A stretch of 20,705 bases of DNA from Deltaproteobacteria bacterium (GTDB lineage: Bacteria; Desulfobacterota; DAOWNY01). The position numbers and the translations under genes were made by a program. Shown here piece after piece: positions 15,326 to 20,705 of the stretch. The stretch's first letter is position 1, and each line of letters starts with the position of its first letter. Location: assembly GCA_030642325.1 (NCBI GenBank), contig DAOWNY010000005.1, positions 1 through 20,705 of the forward strand, written 5' to 3'. The notes under the pieces were generated by a model that saw nothing but the letters and a program-made list of their open reading frames with translations, did not search any database and had not been told where the DNA came from.

Positions 15326-16060
15326 ATGACCAGGCTAATGCCGAATATATCTAACATAGAACATCATATATCCCATGCGGTTTCCCATTACTGGCAAACA
15401 CGTAAGGCTCAAAGGGAAAAGCAGAAAACGAGGGGGATTACCGATGCCGGGCTGAGAAGCGCTGCCACCGGTGGTGCTCAAATGGATGGCTTTATTCATC
15501 TTTTCACAAAAATAATTGTTGGTGCAGGGATGGATGAAAAGTATGTATTCAGAAAAAGACTGCTTGAGTTGCCTGGTTTCTTCCGGCCGACCAAGGAATG
15601 GGATCTAACGGTAATCAAAGACGGCCGTTTAATTGCAGCAATTGAATCAAAATCTCAAGTAGGTCCATCCTTTGGGAACAATTTCAACAATAGAACGGAA
15701 GAAGCAATGGGTAGCGCTCTTGATCTTTGGACGGCTTTTAGAGAAGGGGCCTTCAAAGGAGGAGGACAGCCTTTTCTCGGATATTTTTTTATGCTTGAGG
15801 ATTGTGATGCTTCAAATCATCCGGTAAGGGTTAAGGAACCACATTTCAAAGTTTTTCCGGAATTTGTAGGGGCATCGTATATGAAAAGATACGAACTCTT
15901 TTGTCGTAAACTTGTTCTCGAACGTCATTACTCCGCAGCATCGTTTATTACATCTGACAGCCAATCAGGGCCTAAAGGTATCTATAAAGAACAAGCAAAG
16001 GATCTCTCGTTTTCAGTTTTCTTCAGATCTCTCATGTCACACATTGGAGCCTTTATATGA
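15326..16060 (+). CDS. PaeR7I/XhoI-family type II restriction endonuclease
   Basis: A DNA-cleaving partner of a restriction-modification pair; PaeR7I and XhoI cut CTCGAG. About 244 residues, close to PaeR7I. Recognised by QMDGFIHL, the LPGFFRPTKEWDL block and AAIESKSQVGPSFGNNFNNR followed by RTEEAMGSALD, which are characteristic of this family (PF04555). Counting from ATG 15326, D93, E107 and K109 form a PD-(D/E)xK-type catalytic set. Start choice is uncertain: TTG 15323, ATG 15326 and ATG 15338 are all possible and none has a good Shine-Dalgarno. The stop overlaps the methyltransferase start (ATGA at 16057-16060), coupling their translation. Actual site specificity cannot be read from the sequence. 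No controller (C) protein gene is visible. Confidence 0.88.
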   Translation: MTRLMPNISNIEHHISHAVSHYWQTRKAQREKQKTRGITDAGLRSAATGGAQMDGFIHLFTKIIVGAGMDEKYVFRKRLLELPGFFRPTKEWDLTVIKDGRLIAAIESKSQVGPSFGNNFNNRTEEAMGSALDLWTAFREGAFKGGGQPFLGYFFMLEDCDASNHPVRVKEPHFKVFPEFVGASYMKRYELFCRKLVLERHYSAASFITSDSQSGPKGIYKEQAKDLSFSVFFRSLMSHIGAFI

Positions 16061-16956
16061 ACAGCACGAAATTTCAAACATATCAAAGACTAATTAATGG
16101 TGATGCAAGAGACCTGACCTTTTTGGATGATGAATCCATACATCTTGTTGTCACTTCTCCGCCATACTGGAACCTGAAGCACTATAATGAAAATCCTGAT
16201 CAATTAGGGCATATCCATGATTATGAATCATTTTTAGATGAGATAAAAAAAGTATGGCGTGAAGTATTCAGGATTCTAGTTCCAGGCGGAAGGCTGGTAT
16301 GTGTTGTTGGTGACGTATGTGTTTCAAGAAGAAAATTTGGCCGTCATCTAGTTTTTCCATTGCATGCGGATATCTGTGTTTTATGCAGAAAAATTGGATT
16401 TGACAACCTTAATCCGATCATTTGGCACAAAATTGCAAATGCCAGTTTTGAGGTAGACAATGGCTCCAAATTTCTAGGGAAACCATATGAACCCAACGCA
16501 ATTATAAAAAATGATATGGAATTTATCTTAATGCAGAGAAAGCCGGGAGGATATCGAAAACCCACTGAGGAGCAAAGAAAGTTGAGCAAAATTGACAAAA
16601 AAGATTTTGCCGGCTGGTTTAGACAAATCTGGAACATCACCGGTGCATCTACCAAAAATCACCCCGCCCCTTTCCCTGTTGAACTCGCATCCCGTTTGGT
16701 TAGAATGTTTTCCTTTCACGGTGATACAGTGCTGGACCCATTTAGCGGCACCGGGACAACAATGATAGCCGCCCTGAAATATCTTAGGAACAGTATAGGA
16801 ATCGACATCGATCCTGAATATTGTCGCATTGCTGCACGATGCCTGAAAAAAGAGATCAGCAGCCTCTCCTTAAATACGGAGTTAATATTTGAAAAAATGA
16901 TTGCCGATAATACCGGACACATGAAACCATGTGAAGATAAATCTCTATATCAATGA
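16057..16956 (+). CDS. Beta-class DNA methyltransferase (TSPPYW type)
   Basis: The modification half of the pair, expected to protect host sites from the adjacent endonuclease. 299 residues of the N6/N4 DNA methylase family (PF01555). The catalytic motif IV TSPPYW is near the N-terminus (33-38), and the SAM-binding motif I DPFSGTGTT is near the C-terminus (227-235), with the target-recognition region between. This order defines the beta class. TSPPYW is common among N4-cytosine methyltransferases but does not exclude N6-adenine. As I recall, the PaeR7I partner enzyme is a longer gamma-class adenine methyltransferase, so this pairing is atypical. Translation probably depends on coupling to the endonuclease reading frame through the ATGA overlap. 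Confidence 0.9.
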   Translation: MNSTKFQTYQRLINGDARDLTFLDDESIHLVVTSPPYWNLKHYNENPDQLGHIHDYESFLDEIKKVWREVFRILVPGGRLVCVVGDVCVSRRKFGRHLVFPLHADICVLCRKIGFDNLNPIIWHKIANASFEVDNGSKFLGKPYEPNAIIKNDMEFILMQRKPGGYRKPTEEQRKLSKIDKKDFAGWFRQIWNITGASTKNHPAPFPVELASRLVRMFSFHGDTVLDPFSGTGTTMIAALKYLRNSIGIDIDPEYCRIAARCLKKEISSLSLNTELIFEKMIADNTGHMKPCEDKSLYQ

Positions 16957-17029
16957 ATTCCGCTGGTTGGTATTTTGTGACGCAAAACCATGAACAAAAT
17001 GAAAATGTCCAACCGGGAGATTCGATTAA

Positions 17030-17674
17030 ATGACAAGAAAAAACAATGGTTCAGTTAAAAAATTTGATCAAGCAGCAGCTGATTGGGATAAAAATGCCCA
17101 GAGGGTGAAACTGGCCGATGATATTGCATCTGCCATTGCCGAACTTCCCTTGACGCGTGAGATGACTGCCATGGAATATGGTTGCGGAACAGGTCTGGTG
17201 GGGCTTGCCCTTGCACCAAAACTGAAATCTATGACTGCTGTTGATACATCCCCACAGATGCTCGCCGTGCTTAATAAAAAAATTGAAGACAGATCGATTC
17301 CCAATGTATCAACCATGCTGCTGCCCGATCCCGCCAAAAAATTTCCTCCGCAAAAGTTTGACCTGATTTTTTGCAGTATGACCTTACACCACATAAAAGA
17401 TACGGAGCAAATTCTAAAATTATTTTCCGACTCTATTAACCCGGGTGGATATTTGGCAATCGCTGATTTAGACAAAGAGAATGGTGGTTTTCACGGGGAT
17501 AATGCCGTCGGAGTTGAACATAATGGCTTTGAAAGGCCTGGCTTGATAACTGCTCTTACTCAAAACGAATTGCAGAATATCAATGTGCGAACCGTCCATA
17601 TCGTGATTAAGATCAATGGTGACGGTGAAAAAAAATATTACCCCGTTTTTTTAATCACATGCGTAAAATTGTGA
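17030..17674 (+). CDS. Class I SAM-dependent methyltransferase
   Basis: A 214-residue protein with a Rossmann-type methyltransferase fold (Methyltransf_11/25-like). SAM-binding motif I is MEYGCGTGLVGLAL (about 48-61), followed by the acidic residue in AVDTSPQML at the end of strand 2, FDLIFCSMTLHHI as motif II/post-II, and NPGGYLAIADLD as motif III. GGGAG stands just before the ATG. The substrate cannot be told: relatives act on small molecules, quinones or proteins. It lies 73 bp after the DNA methyltransferase and runs the same way. Nothing suggests it belongs to the restriction-modification system, since it lacks a (D/N/S)PP(Y/W) motif. Confidence 0.85.
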   Translation: MTRKNNGSVKKFDQAAADWDKNAQRVKLADDIASAIAELPLTREMTAMEYGCGTGLVGLALAPKLKSMTAVDTSPQMLAVLNKKIEDRSIPNVSTMLLPDPAKKFPPQKFDLIFCSMTLHHIKDTEQILKLFSDSINPGGYLAIADLDKENGGFHGDNAVGVEHNGFERPGLITALTQNELQNINVRTVHIVIKINGDGEKKYYPVFLITCVKL

Positions 17675-17728
17675 GAGGGCACCACCTTGCTTGCATGGTA
17701 ATTGAACGAGATAGCTTTGTAATTGTAA

Positions 17729-17807
17729 TTGCGAGGGAGGTACGAGCAAGGCAGTCTGTACGCAAACAGGGGAAACTTCCTCGTTCGTTCCTCATCACTT
17801 CTCGCAA
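17729..17807. repeat. Degenerate nested inverted repeat
   Basis: Outer arms TTGCGAG (17729-17735) and CTCGCAA (17801-17807) match perfectly. Inner arms 17733-17750 and 17776-17793 match at about 14 of 18 positions. It resembles the widespread ATTGCGAG...CTCGCAA type of extragenic palindrome and lies between convergent genes. Confidence 0.5.
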
Positions 17808-17811
17808 AAAC

Positions 17812-17833
17812 AATCCCTTATTGAGGATTTTTC
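17812..17833. terminator. Probable bidirectional intrinsic terminator
   Basis: Stem AATCC (17812-17816) / GGATT (17825-17829) with an 8-nt loop and T-rich DNA on both sides. It sits 7 bp beyond the stop of the minus-strand flavoprotein gene and could also end transcripts from the plus-strand methyltransferase. The stem is short, so efficiency is uncertain. Confidence 0.45.
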
Positions 17834-17839
17834 TTTAAA

Positions 17840-18814
17840 CTATCCCACGATTGAGTTTAAGCGGGATTTAATGATCTTCTCCGCATCTGCCATAATCTTT
17901 TGAATCAACTCATTGGCAGTGGGAATATCATGAATTAGACCGGCAACCATTCCTGCCGACCAAGTTCCGTATTCGATATCGCCCTCTTCCATCACCTTAC
18001 GATTTTTTTGACCGCTGATAAAAGGAGCAAGGTCGTCTATGGTCGCGCCACCTTTACTTTCGATTTCAATAACCTTTTTTGCAACACTGTTATTATAAAC
18101 CCTGTTGCTGTTTTTCAGCGTCCGAAGAATCAAGGTGGTCCGGAGTTCATTAGCCGCAATCAATGCCTGCTTTACGTTGTCATGAACAGGTGCTTCCCTG
18201 GTGATCATGAAGCGCGTGCCCATATTAATTCCTTCAGCACCAAGCGCCATTGCCGCCACCAGGCCCCGGCCGTCACAAAAACCTCCGGAACCGATAATTG
18301 GAATGCCGATGGAATCCACTGCACTGGGAATCAAAATCAAATTAGGGATATCATCTTCCCCGGGATGGCCGGCACACTCAAAACCATCAATACTTATGGC
18401 ATCGCAACCGATCTTTTCTGCCTTGAGACCGTGCCGAACTGATGTGCATTTATGAATAACTTTAATCCCGGCTTTTTTGAACTCCGGCATAAATTTTTCC
18501 GGACTTCGACCGGCCGTCTCAACAACTCTGACTCCCGATTCAACGATAACCTTGACATATTCATCGTAAAGAATGGGTTTGAGCGTTGGCATAATAGTTA
18601 AATTAACCCCAAAAGGTTTATCGGTCATCTTTTTTGTTTTTTCAATTTCCTTGCCCAGATCAGCCGGGGTTGGTTGAGTTAACGCGGTCAAAATTCCCAA
18701 AGCACCGGCATTCGAGACAGCAGAAGCAAGTTCGGCACGTCCAACCCACTGCATCCCTCCCTGGAGAATGGGATATTTAATTTCTAATAATTCGGTAACT
18801 TTTGTTTTAATCAT
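17840..18814 (-). CDS. Nitronate monooxygenase family flavoprotein
   Basis: A 324-residue FMN-dependent TIM-barrel protein of the nitronate monooxygenase / 2-nitropropane dioxygenase family (PF03060). The N-terminus YPILQGGMQWVGRAELASAV, IDGFECAGHPGED with H150 (the family's catalytic histidine position), and the FMN-phosphate segment GSGGFCDGRGLVAAMALGAEGINMGTRFM (about 175-203) are clear. Members include enzymes that oxidise propionate-3-nitronate and, in related branches, FabK enoyl-ACP reductases. H150 favours a nitronate-monooxygenase-like enzyme, but the natural substrate in anaerobes is unsettled. AGGGAG is just upstream of the ATG. A promoter and a large palindrome lie upstream, suggesting regulated, single-gene expression. 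Confidence 0.88.
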   Translation of the reverse strand: MIKTKVTELLEIKYPILQGGMQWVGRAELASAVSNAGALGILTALTQPTPADLGKEIEKTKKMTDKPFGVNLTIMPTLKPILYDEYVKVIVESGVRVVETAGRSPEKFMPEFKKAGIKVIHKCTSVRHGLKAEKIGCDAISIDGFECAGHPGEDDIPNLILIPSAVDSIGIPIIGSGGFCDGRGLVAAMALGAEGINMGTRFMITREAPVHDNVKQALIAANELRTTLILRTLKNSNRVYNNSVAKKVIEIESKGGATIDDLAPFISGQKNRKVMEEGDIEYGTWSAGMVAGLIHDIPTANELIQKIMADAEKIIKSRLNSIVG

Positions 18815-18898
18815 ATTTTTTCTCCCTCGTCAATAATCGCTTCTATTTGGATGATATACAAAATGAAATTGGCAGCGCATGACCATTAAACCTTTTAA

Positions 18899-18926
18899 AT
18901 TAAACAGATATTTTAAAAATTGTCAA
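18899..18926 (-). promoter_or_regulatory. Promoter for the nitronate monooxygenase family gene
   Basis: On the minus strand, TTGACA (18926-18921), 16 bp, then TTTAAT (18904-18899). The leader to the ATG at 18814 would be roughly 80 nt. The -35 is perfect and the -10 matches 4 of 6. Confidence 0.5.
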
Positions 18927-18931
18927 GCAAT

Positions 18932-18970
18932 ATTTATAGCCGTTCATTGTTAACAATGACGGTTATAAAT
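18932..18970. promoter_or_regulatory. 39-bp palindrome, likely operator, in the divergent intergenic region
   Basis: ATTTATAGCCGTTCATTGTT is followed at once by its near-perfect reverse complement, centred on GTTAAC, with one substitution and one extra base. It lies 5 bp upstream of the -35 of the minus-strand promoter, where a dimeric activator or repressor could bind. The rest of the 359-bp gap (18815-19173) is A/T-rich with no gene. No regulator gene is adjacent. Confidence 0.55.
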
Positions 18971-19112
18971 GAGTTCTTTTCCGGTTTCCCGGTTGATTTT
19001 ACTTGATAAATTTTGTTACTTCTGGTAAACATAATGATTACTTGAAAATATTCACGTTATTTTTCCAGGAGGCGTGAACCCCCCCTTTTTTAACTTTTCT
19101 TTAAAAAATGAT

Positions 19113-19141
19113 TGACACATATTTTATGCTAATATTCATAA
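19113..19141 (+). promoter_or_regulatory. Possible promoter for the RhlB-like helicase
   Basis: A perfect TTGACA at 19113-19118 and, 17 bp on, TTCATA (19136-19141), a poor -10. A better TAATAT at 19131-19136 is too close to this -35. It is placed 33 bp before the chosen start. Confidence 0.3.
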
Positions 19142-19173
19142 TACTTCCGAGAAATTCTAAAAACAGGTAATAC

Positions 19174-20705
19174 TTGTTAATTCAAATCATTAAAAATATT
19201 CGCAAAAAAATAGCAAAGATCGCAGATTCCGGAAAAAAAAATTATATCTTGCCGGAAAGCGGTTTATTGCGAAATCAGATTCAAACTGATCAGGTAAAAA
19301 AACCTCTTTCTGAGCAAAAAATATCACGGCCTCGCCCCCCAAGGAATAGAATATCCCCCCCAAATCGGCATAAGGACTCGACAATCACAAACAGCCGAAC
19401 GAAACAGGTCGCTTCATCGACCGCTCCCGTGGTGAATAAACAGAACCGGTGGAGCATATCACAATTTCAGGTTCCACCGGCGGAGGGTAAAACGCGATTC
19501 CACGACCTCGATATTCCGGAAAAAATTATGCATGCCGTCTTTGATCTTGGATTTCGTTACTGCACCCCCATTCAGGCCAAATTAATGCCCCACGCTTTAT
19601 CGGGAGATGATGCCTCAGGTCGTGCGCAAACCGGTACCGGAAAGACCGCAGCCTTTCTTATCGCCATTTTTACCAAGCTGCTTCGCAAACGAATTCCCGA
19701 AAAAAGGAAAGTCGGCACACCCAGAGTGCTAATCGTTGCCCCTACACGTGAACTGGTGATGCAAATTGCCGAAGAAGGCCGGACGCTTTCGAAGTATACC
19801 CCCTTAACCATTATTGCTGTATTCGGGGGTATGGACTACGAGAGACAAAAACAGCAGCTCGCCAGGCGACCGGTGGATATTGTTGTAGCAACCCCAGGCC
19901 GACTGCTGGATTTTCAGCGACACCATGATGTGCATCTGGAAAAAGTTGAGATTCTTGTTATCGATGAAGCAGACCGTATGCTGGACATGGGATTTATCCC
20001 TGACATGCGCCGGATTATCCTCAGCATGCCGGTCAAGTCCAACCGCCAGACCCTCTTTTTCAGTGCCACCCTCACCCCGGAAGTTACCCGCATCTGTTCG
20101 CAGTGGACGCGAAATCCCCTGATTGTGGAAATCAAACCCGAAAAAGTGGAGGCGGATACCGTAAATCAGCTTGTGTATATTACTACCGCCAAAGAGAAAT
20201 ATGCCTTGCTCTACAATATTATTAATCGTCAGAAATTAAAACGGGTTATCGTATTTTGCAACCGACGCGACGAGACCCGAAAGCTGTCGGACCGGTTGCA
20301 ACGTTACAGCATAAGCTGCGCATTGCTTTCGGGTGAAGTTCCCCAAAAAAAGAGAATTAAGACCCTCGATGAATTCAAGGCGGGTAAAATTAATGTGCTG
20401 GTAGCCACTGATGTAGCAGGACGGGGAATTCATATTGACGGGGTGAGCCACGTCATAAACTACAATTTGCCCCATGATCCGGAAGATTACGTCCACCGAA
20501 TCGGACGCACTGGGCGGGCCGGGCTTAACGGCACTTCGGTAAGCTTCGCTTGCGAAGATGATTCACCATATATTCCGGATATCGAAAAATTCATCGGGCA
20601 TGAATTGTGCTGCAAGCAACCTGCAAAAGAATGGCTGATGCTTCCTCCGCCTACCCGCCGGTTGCCGTCGAAATCTCCCTTGCGAAAATCTGGAACTCCC
20701 GGCTC
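19174..20705 (+). CDS. rhlB: RhlB-like DEAD-box ATP-dependent RNA helicase (3' end outside window)
   Basis: An RNA-unwinding ATPase; RhlB is the RNA-degradosome helicase in gammaproteobacteria. The frame is open from after a stop at 19168 to the right edge. I chose TTG 19174, with AGGT 7 nt upstream; no ATG precedes the conserved region. Residues 1-105 are basic and Pro/Ser-rich, probably disordered. The helicase core starts at FHDLDIPEKI and contains the Q motif (FRYCTPIQ, 127-134), motif I AQTGTGKT (151-158), PTREL, TPGRLLDF, DEAD (264-267), SAT (297-299), VIVFCNRR, VATDVAGRG and HRIGRTGRAG (441-450). The following SFACEDDSPYIPDIEKFIGHEL is very like the RhlB C-terminal region, which is why I prefer RhlB to other DEAD-box families. 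A degradosome role here is inferred. Confidence 0.88.
   Translation, partial: MLIQIIKNIRKKIAKIADSGKKNYILPESGLLRNQIQTDQVKKPLSEQKISRPRPPRNRISPPNRHKDSTITNSRTKQVASSTAPVVNKQNRWSISQFQVPPAEGKTRFHDLDIPEKIMHAVFDLGFRYCTPIQAKLMPHALSGDDASGRAQTGTGKTAAFLIAIFTKLLRKRIPEKRKVGTPRVLIVAPTRELVMQIAEEGRTLSKYTPLTIIAVFGGMDYERQKQQLARRPVDIVVATPGRLLDFQRHHDVHLEKVEILVIDEADRMLDMGFIPDMRRIILSMPVKSNRQTLFFSATLTPEVTRICSQWTRNPLIVEIKPEKVEADTVNQLVYITTAKEKYALLYNIINRQKLKRVIVFCNRRDETRKLSDRLQRYSISCALLSGEVPQKKRIKTLDEFKAGKINVLVATDVAGRGIHIDGVSHVINYNLPHDPEDYVHRIGRTGRAGLNGTSVSFACEDDSPYIPDIEKFIGHELCCKQPAKEWLMLPPPTRRLPSKSPLRKSGTPG

Overview
The window suggests a Gram-negative bacterium with moderate G+C, most likely a deltaproteobacterium (Desulfobacterota / Syntrophobacterales-like). 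This is inferred from lptD and three Kdo-lipopolysaccharide genes, a two-subunit glycyl-tRNA synthetase followed by pyruvate phosphate dikinase, a PAC2-family protein beside an FmdB zinc-ribbon protein, and a RhlB-like helicase. No rRNA, tRNA or CRISPR array was seen.

Layout. (1) 1-2263: lptD, entering from the left edge. (2) 2264-3357: a gene-poor stretch with an inverted repeat, a complete small transcription unit (consensus promoter, 25-residue Lys/Arg-rich protein, UUCG-hairpin terminator) and repeat element 1. (3) 3358-4595: PAC2 protein and FmdB-like protein, followed by a 148-bp foldback palindrome. (4) 5006-8225, minus strand: kdsB-kdtA-kdsD, for Kdo activation, transfer to lipid A and Kdo precursor synthesis. 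Together with lptD these supply and export lipopolysaccharide. (5) 8226-8885: decayed DNA with a broken four-helix-bundle (S23/IVS-type) gene. (6) 8886-15273, plus strand: glyQ, a 319-bp spacer, glyS, repeat element 2, ppdK. (7) 15326-16956: a restriction-modification pair, with a PaeR7I/XhoI-type endonuclease overlapping a beta-class TSPPYW methyltransferase. (8) 17030-17674: a class I SAM methyltransferase. (9) 17840-18814, minus strand: a nitronate-monooxygenase-family flavoprotein with a promoter and a 39-bp palindrome upstream. (10) 19174 to the right edge: a RhlB-like DEAD-box helicase with no stop before the edge.

The most unusual signal is a family of intergenic repeats built from 7-bp units. 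Elements at 2729-3107 and 12161-12498 share outer ends in the same orientation, but their roughly 155-bp cores are inverted relative to each other. Each core carries a tiny ORF starting M-(T/I)-TGCFAITN, and most nucleotide differences in its first eleven codons are silent. Element 2 also carries a fragment resembling the C-terminus of a four-helix-bundle (S23) protein, and element 1 a weaker candidate. A third S23 remnant at 8465 is followed by another short heptad run. This points to a degraded, possibly mobile unit linking S23-type genes, heptad arrays and a micro-ORF. That is an inference from sequence reading alone and needs genome-wide comparison.
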